A stretch of DNA of 64,000 nt from Arthrobacter_E sp044748305 (GTDB lineage: Bacteria > Actinomycetota > Actinomycetes > Actinomycetales > Micrococcaceae). Both the position numbers and the translations under genes were made by a program. Every line of letters starts with the position of its first letter. Within the stretch, counting starts at the first letter, position 1. The notes under the pieces are model-generated. The model did not search any database and had not been told where the DNA came from. It saw nothing but the letters and a program-made list of their open reading frames with translations. Shown here piece after piece: positions 52,172 to 59,650 of the stretch. The DNA lies in NCBI RefSeq assembly GCF_044748305.1, contig NZ_JBIVFT010000010.1, forward strand, positions 62,001 to 126,000, given 5' to 3'.

Positions 52172-52792
52172 ATGACGGCACGCGAGGCGAGACTCGTGCG
52201 GGGCTGGATCGCAGCCGCCGCCGCGACGTCGATCGCTGCCGCCTCCCACGTTCTCGCCGGTGGTGCGACACCGGCCGCGGTCATCCTCCTGCTTTCCCTG
52301 GCACTGTCCGGGCTGGTCTGCACGCTGCTCGCCGGTCGGGCGCTTTCCCTGTGGCGGCTCGCCTTGGGCGTCGTCACCAGCCAGGGCCTCTTCCACTGGC
52401 TTTTCAGCATGGCTCCCGGCGGCATGCACAGCACGATGCCCTCCGGCGCTCCCCACGGAGCCCATGCCGCTCACACGCTCGTTCCTCTTCCCGGCGGAGC
52501 CGGAGAGTCCCTCATGATGGACCACTCCTCCCCGGCCATGTGGCTGGGTCACGCCGTGGCGGCCGCGTTCACCATCGCGGTGCTCCGGCACGGTGAGGTC
52601 ACGACTCTGCGCCTCCTGGCTGCACTGCGCATGCGCCTCATCCCGGCCCTGCCGCTGGTCCGGCCACTGGTCATCCGGCCTGACGGGCTGAACAGGCCCG
52701 CCGAATGGCTCGTGATACCACTGCGCAATCTCGGCGTGCCGCTGCTGGCGATGCGCCACCGCGGTCCGCCGCTGCTTCCCACCGTGTCCTGA
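52172..52792 (+). CDS. Met/His-rich multispanning membrane protein, paralogue of 47455-48144
   Basis: 206 residues, about five membrane segments. A His/Met-rich loop (MAPGGMHSTMPSGAPHGAHA, then ESLMMDHSSPAMWLGHAV) matches the loop of the protein at 47455 in type and place. The C terminus (IPLRNLGVPLLAMRHRGPPL) aligns by eye with that protein's end. AAGGA lies just before the ATG. A -10-like CATAAT is at 52117-52122. It opens the copper operon with copC, a PCu(A)C protein and DyP, so a role in copper delivery across the membrane is plausible but unproven. Confidence 0.75.
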   Translation: MTAREARLVRGWIAAAAATSIAAASHVLAGGATPAAVILLLSLALSGLVCTLLAGRALSLWRLALGVVTSQGLFHWLFSMAPGGMHSTMPSGAPHGAHAAHTLVPLPGGAGESLMMDHSSPAMWLGHAVAAAFTIAVLRHGEVTTLRLLAALRMRLIPALPLVRPLVIRPDGLNRPAEWLVIPLRNLGVPLLAMRHRGPPLLPTVS

Positions 52793-52908
52793 TTCCGCTG
52801 ACCTCCCGCCCTTCCTGGCCGGGGACATCAGCGTGGGCCTTTCCGCGCCCTCACCCTTCACACCTACGCCCTCAGGGGCGCCCTGCGTCCCGAGGGCGGG
52901 AAGCAGTC

Positions 52909-53538
52909 ATGACCACTTTCATCATGCATTCCCCTTTCACCACCGATCCATCCCCGCGGCGAACGCTCGCCCGGCGTCTCCGCGGGCCCTTGGCCGTGCT
53001 GGTGCTGTGTCTCCTCGCTCTGATCTCCGGTGCGCAGCGGGCAGCTGCCCACGACCAGCTGGTCTCCTCGGCACCGTCCGACGGCGAGCGGCTGGCGGCG
53101 ACGCCGTCGTCCGTCTCGGTCAGCTTCAGTGCGGCACTGCTGGACCTCGGCTATGAGGTCCGGGTGGTGGACGCCGCCTCGAAGAATTGGGCGGAGGGCC
53201 GTCCGGTCCTGGCCCGCGAGACCATCACCCAGCCGCTGAGTGCCGGCCTCCCCGAGGGCGAGTACCAGGTGCGCTGGCGGGTGGTTTCGAGCGATGGACA
53301 CCCGATCAACGGCAGCTACACCTTCCTCGTCGGAGCGAAGGCCCAAGCCGGAACCATCCCTGTACCAGAGGACGCTGCGAGCGCCGCTCCGGACAGCCCG
53401 TCCGCCGACGGTGCCGCTGCGGAGAGCGTTGCCGCGCCGGTACCCGGCTGGCTCATCGCAGCCGGTGCCGGAGGCCTGCTGGGACTCGGCCTCTATCTCG
53501 CCGTGAGCGTTGCGCGCCGACTGCGCCGCAACGCCTGA
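52909..53538 (+). CDS. copC: CopC-family copper-binding protein with C-terminal membrane anchor
   Basis: 209 residues. The signal peptide ends AAA before HDQLVSSAPSDGERLAATPS: the mature N-terminal His and the SxPxDG pattern are the CopC copper(II) site, with a further ligand in WRVVSSDGHPINGSYTFLVG. A Ser/Ala/Pro linker leads to a C-terminal helix (WLIAAGAGGLLGLGLYLAVS) and basic tail. The start is ATG 52909; the longer frame overlaps the membrane gene and is not real. Acts at the outer face of the membrane. Confidence 0.9.
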   Translation: MTTFIMHSPFTTDPSPRRTLARRLRGPLAVLVLCLLALISGAQRAAAHDQLVSSAPSDGERLAATPSSVSVSFSAALLDLGYEVRVVDAASKNWAEGRPVLARETITQPLSAGLPEGEYQVRWRVVSSDGHPINGSYTFLVGAKAQAGTIPVPEDAASAAPDSPSADGAAAESVAAPVPGWLIAAGAGGLLGLGLYLAVSVARRLRRNA

Positions 53539-53597
53539 CAAACAAACATTCCGCCTTCCGGACGCCATCGGCGCGGAAGGCCGAGCAAGGAGTCATC

Positions 53598-54152
53598 ATG
53601 ACCAAGAAGACCAACGCATTCATCATCTCCGCAGCCAGCGCAGCCCTTCTCGCGCTGTCGGCCTGCACACCACCGAGCACGGCGGACGCCGGCTCCACCA
53701 CCCAGGCCGCAAGCGCCCTGTCGATCAGCGAACCCTGGGTCAAGGCAGCGCCGTCCGGCATGACAGCCGCGTTCGGGGTGGTGAAGAATTCCTCCGGCAA
53801 GGAGCTCACGGTGGTGAGTGTCGCCACGCCGGCCTCTGCGATGGCCGAACTGCACGAGACCGTCATGTCCGCCAACGGCGGGATGCAGATGCGCGCCAAA
53901 GAGGGCGGTTTCACCATCCCGGCGGGCGGTGCGCTGACGCTTGAGCCCGGGGGGAACCACATCATGCTGATGAAGCTGAACAAGGCGTACCAGGCGGGGG
54001 ACGAGATCCCGTTCGAGTTGAAGACCTCGGACGGTGAGGTCCTCTCCTTCACGGCACAGGTGAAGGACTTCTCAGGGGCGAAGGAGAATTACGCGCCCGG
54101 ACACGGAGACCATTCCGGTCACGGCACGCCCACGACCCCCGCGGGCAAGTGA
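53598..54152 (+). CDS. PCu(A)C copper chaperone lipoprotein (DUF461)
   Basis: 184 residues. Lipobox LSAC gives a lipid anchor. The domain starts LSISEPWVKAAPSGMTAAFG and contains the copper motif: His and Met in AELHETVMSANGGMQMR, then GNHIMLMKL. This matches the H(M)x10Mx21HxM arrangement of PCu(A)C. The C-terminal tail GHGDHSGHG is an added His-rich metal site. AAGGAG precedes the ATG. It overlaps the DyP gene by four bases (GTGA), so peroxidase and chaperone are made together. Confidence 0.92.
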   Translation: MTKKTNAFIISAASAALLALSACTPPSTADAGSTTQAASALSISEPWVKAAPSGMTAAFGVVKNSSGKELTVVSVATPASAMAELHETVMSANGGMQMRAKEGGFTIPAGGALTLEPGGNHIMLMKLNKAYQAGDEIPFELKTSDGEVLSFTAQVKDFSGAKENYAPGHGDHSGHGTPTTPAGK

Positions 54153-55402
54153 GCGACTCGCCCGTCCAGCCCGGGGCGAAGCCCCGTTCCGGAATGCAGC
54201 GGCGGCACCTTCTGCTGGGAGGTGCCGCCGCCGGAGTGGGTGCGATCGCGGCCGCAGGGGTGCAGCTGGCCAGCAGCGCGCCGTCGTCGGCGCCCGCTGC
54301 AGCACTGGACGACGACGGCGCCCGCGGAGCCGAGACGGTGCCTTTTCATGGCGCGCGGCAGGCCGGGGTCGGGACGGCCGCCCAGGCGCACGGCGTGTTC
54401 GTGGCGTTGGATCTCAAGGCGGGGACGAGCCGTGCCCGGGTCCGTTCGCTGCTGCGGCTCCTCACCCAGGACGCCGCGCGATTGACGCAAGGCAGACCCG
54501 CCCTGGCCGACACCGAGGCCGAACTGGCGGTCCGTCCGGCGCGGCTGACCGTGACCTTCGGCTTCGGGCCCGGGCTGTTCCGCATCGCGGCTCCCGCCCA
54601 GGCTCCGGCCTGGTTGAGGGCGTTGCCGGCGTTCGGCATCGACCGTCTCCGACCGGAGTTCAGCGACGGCGACCTGCTCCTGCAGATCTGCGCGGACGAC
54701 CCGCTGACGCTGGCACACGCTCAGCGCATGCTGCTCAAGGACAGCCGGAGCTTCGCGACGGTGCGCTGGGTGCAACAGGGTTTCCGCCGGGCTTATGGCA
54801 CGGAGCAGAGCGGGACCACCATGCGCAATCTCTTCGGACAGGTGGACGGCACGTCCAATCCGGCTCCCGGGACGGAGGGGTTCGAGACGGTGGTGTACGG
54901 GGACGAGCGGATCCGGCCCTGGGTGAAGGACGGGACGTCCCTGGTCCTGCGCCGGATCAGCATGAACCTGGACACCTGGGACGAACTGGACCGTTCCGGG
55001 CGGGAGGAGTCGGTGGGTCGCAAACTTGCCAACGGGGCTCCTCTGACCGGTACCGAGGAGCACGATGAACCGGATTTCACGGCGCTGAACCAGGTGGGCT
55101 TCCCGGTGATCGCGGACTTCTCCCACCTCCGCAGGGCGCGCCCCGACGACCCGTCTCAGCGGATCTTCCGCCGGGCGTTCAATTACGACGCCCCTCCCGC
55201 GGGAGCCGGGGTCTCCGAATCGGGTCTGCTCTTCGCCTCCTTTCAGGCGGATGTGGACCGGCAGTTCGTGCCGATCCAGAAGCGGCTGGACGAGCTGGAC
55301 CTGCTGAACCAGTGGACGACGCCGATCGGTTCCGCGGTCTTCGCGGTGCCGCCGGGCTGTGCTCCCGACGGTTTCGTGGGAGAAGGGCTGTTCGGCGAAT
55401 AG
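54149..55402 (+). CDS. DyP-type haem peroxidase with Tat signal (EfeB-like)
   Basis: 417 residues. The N terminus has the twin-arginine motif QRRHLLLGG followed by a hydrophobic stretch, so the folded haem protein is exported. DyP landmarks: GQVDGTSNP (GxxDG, distal Asp), FSHLRRARPDDPSQRI with the proximal haem His, and RIFRRAFNYD. Start GTG inside the chaperone stop. Oxidises substrates with H2O2; in Streptomyces a secreted DyP works with copper chaperones in maturing a copper oxidase, so the operon context points the same way (inference). Confidence 0.9.
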   Translation: MSDSPVQPGAKPRSGMQRRHLLLGGAAAGVGAIAAAGVQLASSAPSSAPAAALDDDGARGAETVPFHGARQAGVGTAAQAHGVFVALDLKAGTSRARVRSLLRLLTQDAARLTQGRPALADTEAELAVRPARLTVTFGFGPGLFRIAAPAQAPAWLRALPAFGIDRLRPEFSDGDLLLQICADDPLTLAHAQRMLLKDSRSFATVRWVQQGFRRAYGTEQSGTTMRNLFGQVDGTSNPAPGTEGFETVVYGDERIRPWVKDGTSLVLRRISMNLDTWDELDRSGREESVGRKLANGAPLTGTEEHDEPDFTALNQVGFPVIADFSHLRRARPDDPSQRIFRRAFNYDAPPAGAGVSESGLLFASFQADVDRQFVPIQKRLDELDLLNQWTTPIGSAVFAVPPGCAPDGFVGEGLFGE

Positions 55403-55416
55403 TTATGAACACGTGA

Positions 55417-55452
55417 GGAAGGGCGCCGGGAGCGATCCAGGCGCCCTTTCCG
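55417..55452 (+). terminator. Terminator after the copper/DyP operon
   Basis: AAGGGCGCC (55419-55427) and GGCGCCCTT (55440-55448) pair across a 12-base loop, followed by TTC. Fifteen bases after the DyP stop. Confidence 0.7.
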
Positions 55453-55525
55453 TGCGCCTGCTGACTATGATGAAGCATCACTCGCACACCGGCCTGGCCG
55501 GAATGAATCCATGGGGGAAACACCT

Positions 55526-56131
55526 GTGCCCATTAAAGTCATGGGGCGCGCCGTCGTCGCTGCCCTGACGGCGCTCGCCGCCGTCCTCGTCGCACTCGTC
55601 GCGGCGGCTCCGGCCGATGCGGCGGCCACCGTCACCACCCGTATCGCAGCGTTCTCCGCGGGGCCGGCCACGGTCTATCGGGGCAACGCCATCACCGTGC
55701 AGGGACAGGCTCAACGGCTGAACGGCCGTGCCTGGGCCAACACCGGCACCGTGAAGGCCGTGATCTACTTCGATCCGGACGGCGCCAAGCCCAACGCCGC
55801 GGTCCGCACTGTGAACAGCAACGCCAAGGGTCTGATCCGGACGAGCTTCAGTGCGTCCGTGTCCGGGAAATGGTCCATCCGCCTGGTGTCCGCAGGAAGC
55901 CTGAAGGCCAGTGCCACCGCCCAGAAGTACGTGCGCGTCGTGGCCCGGCCTTCGGTGACCGGCCCGGTCAGCAAGTGGAACTGCCCGTCCTGGGCGCCGA
56001 TCAAGGGCAACAAGCCGAGCAAGATCTACCACCTGCCCGGCCAGCGTTACTACGCCAAGACGACGCCGGAACTCTGCTTCTCGACGGAGGCCGCGGCCCG
56101 CAACGCCGGGTACCGCAAGTCCAAGGTGTGA
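55526..56131 (+). CDS. Secreted protein with C-terminal sunset-type domain
   Basis: 201 residues. Signal peptide (AVVAALTALAAVLVALVAAA, cleavage near PADAAA), then a beta-rich Ig-like region (RIAAFSAGPATVYRGNAITV, SGKWSIRLVSAGSLKASATA). The C-terminal block is WNCPSWAPIKGNKPSKIYHL, PGQRYYAKTTPELCFSTEAA and ARNAGYRKSKV. That block, with two cysteines, matches the small domain found at the end of many secreted actinobacterial nucleases and wall-associated proteins. Function unknown. GTG 55526 follows GGGGGAAA; ATG 55511 is in frame too. Confidence 0.75.
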   Translation: MPIKVMGRAVVAALTALAAVLVALVAAAPADAAATVTTRIAAFSAGPATVYRGNAITVQGQAQRLNGRAWANTGTVKAVIYFDPDGAKPNAAVRTVNSNAKGLIRTSFSASVSGKWSIRLVSAGSLKASATAQKYVRVVARPSVTGPVSKWNCPSWAPIKGNKPSKIYHLPGQRYYAKTTPELCFSTEAAARNAGYRKSKV

Positions 56132-56150
56132 GCTCGCAGGCTTGATGAAG

Positions 56151-56198
56151 CTTCCCGAGGCCGGACCGAGTGATCGTTACTGGCTCCGGGGAAGTTTT
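56151..56198 (+). terminator. Terminator after the sunset-domain gene
   Basis: CTTCCC-GAGGCC and GGCTCCGGGGAAG pair imperfectly across an 18-base loop, followed by TTTT. It lies 20 bases after the stop and marks the end of the ordinary chromosomal genes in this direction. Confidence 0.65.
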
Positions 56199-56237
56199 CA
56201 GTATGTGAGGTGTGCTGTATCAAAATCGAGACAAGTT

Positions 56238-56253
56238 CCATGAGGATTCATGG
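56238..56253. promoter_or_regulatory. Small palindrome upstream of the XRE-DUF1643 gene
   Basis: CCATGA-ggat-TCATGG, perfect 6-bp arms, 34 bp before the ATG. The surrounding sequence is A/T-rich compared with neighbours. Possible autoregulatory site for the XRE domain of the gene. Confidence 0.45.
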
Positions 56254-56286
56254 TGTGTCGAGATTAATATGGAGCGAGGTCGGGTC

Positions 56287-57123
56287 ATGAACGCGATGGA
56301 ACGCCTCGGGGCACACTTTCGGTCCCGTCGACGTGAACTCGGGTTGTCCGAAGCCGAGTTCGCCGACCATGTGGGCATTTCCCGTTCCCAGCTGAGCGAT
56401 ATCGAAGCCGGTCGGTCGGCCGTTCTACGTCCCGTCTTCGACATGGCGTCCGAACTTGGCCTAGACGTCGTCGCCGTCCTACAGGAGCGCGACGACACGA
56501 AGGGAGGGCCTAAGGCGAGGGTGGTTCGAGGGGGTAATGTCTCTCGCCGCCGCATGCTCTACCCGCCCGGACATGAGCCGGACTTCTGTTGCCCGCTCCC
56601 CGAGGAACAAACCCATCGGTTCGCCCTCGGTAATGTGGCGCACGCATCTGCCGCTGCCCCTCCACTCGTCGCCATCTGCATGAACCCCTCATACGCGAGT
56701 CGTGATCAGGCCGATAAAACAGTAAACAGGTTGATCCAGGCGAGTATCGACAATGGTCATCCTGGCTGGCTCGTTCTGAACCTATATCCAGAACGGGCCA
56801 CAGACTCTTCGCAGCTGTCGCCGTACGATCCGGAGCTATCCGCTGCGAACTGTGCTGCGATCGAGCAGGTGATGGTCCGCTTTGGAGTCACAGAGGTGCT
56901 CGGTGCTTGGGGAGGACTGAAGCACGCGACGCTGCGCAGGGCCAAGGAGGACGTACTCGACACGCTTGATCGTTATGGCGTCAATCTGTACATGTTCGAC
57001 GGGCTCACAGACGGGGGCGATCCACGCCATCCGACGCCCCGTGGGCCAGCGTTGCAGATGAAAGGCGAAAAACGCTATCTCGTCCGGTCAGGAAACCGTC
57101 TGGTGGAAAGCGAACTCCGGTAA
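56287..57123 (+). CDS. XRE HTH-DUF1643 fusion protein
   Basis: 278 residues. N-terminal XRE helix-turn-helix at about 5-60 (LGAHFRSRRRELGLSEAEFA, DHVGISRSQLSDIEAGRSAV). From about residue 95 a DUF1643 domain: FALGNVAHASAAAPPLVAIC, MNPSYASRDQADKTVNRLIQ, GWLVLNLYPERATD and VLGAWGGLKHATLRRAKEDV. DUF1643 proteins occur in phages and mobile elements with unknown biochemical role. Codon use is visibly less GC-extreme than in the genes before it. GAGGT lies six bases before ATG 56287. It ends 85 bp before the terminator and att-like site, so it may belong to an older insertion. Confidence 0.82.
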   Translation: MNAMERLGAHFRSRRRELGLSEAEFADHVGISRSQLSDIEAGRSAVLRPVFDMASELGLDVVAVLQERDDTKGGPKARVVRGGNVSRRRMLYPPGHEPDFCCPLPEEQTHRFALGNVAHASAAAPPLVAICMNPSYASRDQADKTVNRLIQASIDNGHPGWLVLNLYPERATDSSQLSPYDPELSAANCAAIEQVMVRFGVTEVLGAWGGLKHATLRRAKEDVLDTLDRYGVNLYMFDGLTDGGDPRHPTPRGPALQMKGEKRYLVRSGNRLVESELR

Positions 57124-57207
57124 TGCCCGAACGGAGTCAGCACCGGCGAAACGCCGCCTGAAGCAAGTACTCCGGGTACGGCGACGAACAGACTTTCCGT
57201 GAAACGA

Positions 57208-57253
57208 CGAAGGCCCTGAGAACCTTGATTTATCAAGGTTCTCAGGGCCTTCG
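57208..57253 (-). terminator. Strong bidirectional hairpin next to the att-like tRNA remnant
   Basis: Perfect 21-bp arms (57208-57228, 57233-57253) with loop TTTA. It lies directly downstream, in the minus direction, of the displaced tRNA 3' end, as expected for the original tRNA terminator. It also closes the XRE-DUF1643 gene from the other side. Confidence 0.8.
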
Positions 57254-57259
57254 CGCTAG

Positions 57260-57284
57260 CGGTGACGGTGGGATTTGAACCCAT
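57260..57284 (-). other. tRNA 3'-end remnant, probable attachment site of the island
   Basis: On the minus strand this reads the T-arm and acceptor 3' strand of a tRNA: ATGGGTTCAAATCCCACCGT ending in CACCG. The TGGG-TTCAAAT-CCCA hairpin is a proper T-arm and GTCACCG a 7-base acceptor strand. No anticodon or D arm precedes it, so it is not a whole tRNA. A tyrosine-integrase element inserted in a tRNA leaves just such a fragment at its far end. The pattern is closest to a serine tRNA, which I cannot prove here. Confidence 0.75.
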
Positions 57285-57380
57285 TTCCCATGGCAGGCGG
57301 GTGGTGGAAGGGCTGCATAGATCGTTGAAGTTACGCGGTTTTTGCCACGTAATCTCACATGAGCTCACAGCATCTCTCGA

Positions 57381-57675
57381 CTAGACGGCAGTCGGATTGT
57401 AGTCGGACAGGTCGGCCGCACGCTGGCGGTCGAGAGCGACGGCCACGGCGTCCAGGTCCTCCGGGAAGAGGCCGGCGTATGTGTCCAGCGTCATTGCCGC
57501 GCCGGTGGATCCGGTCGATGTGCTTGATCTGCAGGCCCGTTGCTTCGCCCCAGCGCAGGCCGGTGTAGGCCAGGAAGAGGATCACCGCCGGGTACTTCGA
57601 GCACTCTGCCAGCAGCTCGATCTGGGGAACCGTGAGATACGCCCGTGGCTTGGACACCTTGCGCAGGATCTTCAC
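57381..57675 (-). pseudogene. Tyrosine integrase, internally deleted pseudogene
   Basis: The minus strand opens with SKPRAYLTVPQIELLAECSK, FLAYTGLRWGEATGLQIKHI, which includes the box I catalytic Arg of phage integrases. It then jumps, with loss of frame, into the true C-terminal end: AAMTLDTYAGLFPEDLDAVA with the nucleophilic Tyr, ending YNPTAV at a TAG (57383-57381). The whole middle, with the second Arg and His region, is missing, as is the N-terminal arm-binding part. It is next to the att-like site, where an integrase gene belongs, but cannot be active. Confidence 0.82.
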
Positions 57676-57685
57676 ATCGCGCGCG

Positions 57686-57831
57686 GGCTACGCAACCACG
57701 GCGGCCGAGAACGGTGCGGACGTGCTGAAGCTCGCACGGACATTGCGCCACGCTCGCCTGGAACCACGGCCGCCTATGCAAGGCCGGCAGAGGCCATGTG
57801 GGACACCACTGCGCGAGTCCTGGGGTTGTAA
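57686..57831 (+). pseudogene. Second integrase-like C-terminal fragment, opposite strand, frameshifted
   Basis: The plus strand reads AGYATTAAENGADVLKLART, LRHARLE and then, after a one-base loss of frame at about 57761, TTAAYARPAEAMWDTTARVL ending GL at TAA 57829-57831. RTLRHARLETTAAYA has the form of the box II His and the nucleophilic Tyr of tyrosine recombinases. It abuts the other integrase remnant head-on at about 57680. Identification rests on this short motif only. Confidence 0.6.
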
Positions 57832-57913
57832 GCGACAAACGGCTAGCTCTGTGCGAGCACTCACGCGTGAGGCATACTTGTGCCCAATTGGCTTTGGGGT
57901 CCAGGGGGTGGGG

Positions 57914-58480
57914 ATGGTGCTGCCAGCACTCGACGGTCAGACCGGCCTTCTGCCGTTGGGCCGGTTCGGCGCATCACTCGAGCACATCAAGGAGCGCTAT
58001 GTCGACGACCCGCGGTTCGCGCAGTCGACGACCCGTGCTGAGATCTGGGACCACTTCGAGTCGGCGACCGGCGGGATCCGCTCGATTGTTCCCGTGGTCT
58101 GTGTGTGGATCGGTGGTAGCTTCCTCACGGACAAGATGGACCCGGACGACATCGACCTCGTCTACTGGTGCGAGGACGTGCTCGTGAACAAGGTAGTCGA
58201 CCCAAAGGCGCGAATCATCTTGCAGAAGTTCGCCCTCAACAAAATTCGCGAGGAGACTGGGCTTAGAGTTGACACTCATTTCTGCCAGTGGCATGTCTAT
58301 CCGGGGGCGGACCGCGGGCCGACATCTGAGCATCTCGCCTATGTTCAGCAGCGTGGCTATTGGGATGATTTTTGGATGCGCAAGCGTAATGGCGAAAAGG
58401 GCATGGCACCTCAACGAGCCGACGCTCTGCCGCGGCGAGGCTACTTCGAGGTAACACTGGACGGCTTCCATGGCATTTGA
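57914..58480 (+). CDS. Nucleotidyltransferase-superfamily protein (DUF6932-like)
   Basis: 188 residues. The polymerase-beta-type NTase core is visible: CVWIGGSFLTDKMDPDDIDL, with GGS at 67-69 and the metal pair D79-x-D81. The third acidic residue may be in VDTHFCQW. The helix before the core (LGRFGASLEHIKERYVDDPR) is typical of small uncharacterised NTases of the DUF6932 kind. It could modify a tRNA, protein or nucleotide. The ATG at 57914 follows a G-rich stretch. Its end overlaps the next gene by 11 bases, so the two proteins are likely to work together. Confidence 0.75.
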   Translation: MVLPALDGQTGLLPLGRFGASLEHIKERYVDDPRFAQSTTRAEIWDHFESATGGIRSIVPVVCVWIGGSFLTDKMDPDDIDLVYWCEDVLVNKVVDPKARIILQKFALNKIREETGLRVDTHFCQWHVYPGADRGPTSEHLAYVQQRGYWDDFWMRKRNGEKGMAPQRADALPRRGYFEVTLDGFHGI

Positions 58481-59414
58481 CTGGGACGCATATAGACAAG
58501 GGACTCTTGTCCCCGCTGAGTGGCTGGACTCTGACGATCTCGCCCGCATGAGCATCCAGGCATTCCACGCGGAGAATGGGGCGCTACGACGAGACATTTC
58601 CACGGGTTCGCTTCGTCTGACCGGTTCCGGGATCACCGGCCACTCCGCTGCCCTCGACGGCATCGCCGATGCTCTGCGCAACTTCCAGCGCCTCGTCCTG
58701 GCCACAGGCCTTGCCGCGAACGGGCACATCTCCCTTCAAGGAAAGCCGCCCTCCGACGTGGTCGCGAAGACGAAGCTCAGCCTCAATGGTTCGCCGTTGC
58801 CAGGCAGCCTTGTGCTGCAGATCATTCCGGCGATGTCTCCGGCGGACGAGATCGCGCCGAACGGTCAAGCAGGACTCTTCGGAGATGAAAACACCCAGCT
58901 TGTTGACACCGCGGTAAAGGATGCGTTCTCGCTGCTCGACGATGGCCGGCAAATCGGCCCAGACGCGGACGCTAGCGCATTCTTGTCCAGGATCCAGACC
59001 TTTGGTCCGAGGGTGGCCACGACGCTCAGAGATTTCTCTGTCGGACTGGTGAAGTCAGGATTTGAGCCGGATCTGACGTGGACGCAGCCACGTCAGCCGC
59101 GCCTACGTTCCTCTCTGAGCACTGCTGACCTGGTCCGCATCAGCGAACTCATTGCATCGCGGGAGCTGGAACGAGAGCCGACAGTAATACGGGGGATCCT
59201 CCGCACGGTGAGCGAGGTCGGCCCGTGGTCAATCGAGGTTGACGGCGAACAGGTCAGGATCGATGCCAAGCAGATCCCGGTTGCCGACACTGAGACACTC
59301 CGAACTGGCCTCGCGATCACCATTGATGTCACAGTCACCGAAGAGTCGGGACCGGTAGGAGAACCGAAGCCCAAGTACACGGCCACAGGGTTCACGATCG
59401 TGGGAGACGGGTAA
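58470..59414 (+). CDS. Unknown partner protein of the island nucleotidyltransferase
   Basis: 314 residues; family not recognised. An N-terminal helical part (FDWDAYRQGTLVPAEWLDSD, then HSAALDGIADALRNFQRLVL) is followed by a region with ISLQGKPPSDVVAKTKLSLN and GSLVLQIIPAMSPADEIA. The C-terminal part is beta-rich (TVIRGILRTVSEVGPWSIEV, DGEQVRIDAKQIPVADTETL, VTVTEESGPVGEPKPKYTAT). No signal peptide or membrane helix. Translational overlap with the NTase gene makes it a candidate antitoxin, substrate or sensor for that protein. Two small genes follow closely. Confidence 0.65.
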   Translation: MAFDWDAYRQGTLVPAEWLDSDDLARMSIQAFHAENGALRRDISTGSLRLTGSGITGHSAALDGIADALRNFQRLVLATGLAANGHISLQGKPPSDVVAKTKLSLNGSPLPGSLVLQIIPAMSPADEIAPNGQAGLFGDENTQLVDTAVKDAFSLLDDGRQIGPDADASAFLSRIQTFGPRVATTLRDFSVGLVKSGFEPDLTWTQPRQPRLRSSLSTADLVRISELIASRELEREPTVIRGILRTVSEVGPWSIEVDGEQVRIDAKQIPVADTETLRTGLAITIDVTVTEESGPVGEPKPKYTATGFTIVGDG

Positions 59415-59426
59415 GGCAGGCAAACG

Positions 59427-59615
59427 GTGGTGGAGTGGGAGGACTTCGACTCGCTGGTCTGTCGCGATCAGTCCTATCGAACGTGTTCCGAGTGCGGCCG
59501 GGACTGCCATTCGGACCCGAGCGCTGGCGTGGACGGGCTCGGCGTCCGCATCGCATTCGTCTGCCCGGAGCACGGCATCCACTCGGTCGTCGACCCCGTT
59601 GCCGATCTGCGCTGA
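59427..59615 (+). CDS. Small zinc-ribbon-like protein
   Basis: 62 residues starting at GTG, 12 bp after the stop of the NTase partner. Cysteine pairs C-S-E-C-G-R-D-C and a later FVCPEHG suggest one zinc site. Reads MVEWEDFDSLVCRDQSYRTC at its beginning. AAGGCAGG lies upstream. Close spacing suggests it is the third gene of the NTase operon. Confidence 0.55.
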   Translation: MVEWEDFDSLVCRDQSYRTCSECGRDCHSDPSAGVDGLGVRIAFVCPEHGIHSVVDPVADLR

Positions 59616-59650
59616 CCTTTCTTGTCAGAGGGCGGTGGCATCATGACCGC

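Noticed and set aside
51365..52861. 498-codon frame antisense to the APC permease and membrane gene
   Set aside because: Covers proven genes and a promoter region; no family pattern.
53453..54052. 199-codon frame antisense to the PCu(A)C gene
   Set aside because: Overlaps a confidently identified gene with clear motifs; no ribosome site.
57260..57340. A complete tRNA gene on the minus strand
   Set aside because: Only T-arm and acceptor 3' strand are recognisable; no D arm, anticodon arm or 5' acceptor strand pairs with them.
57075..57368. 97-codon minus-strand frame over the end of the XRE-DUF1643 gene
   Set aside because: Runs through the terminator hairpin and tRNA remnant; no domain.
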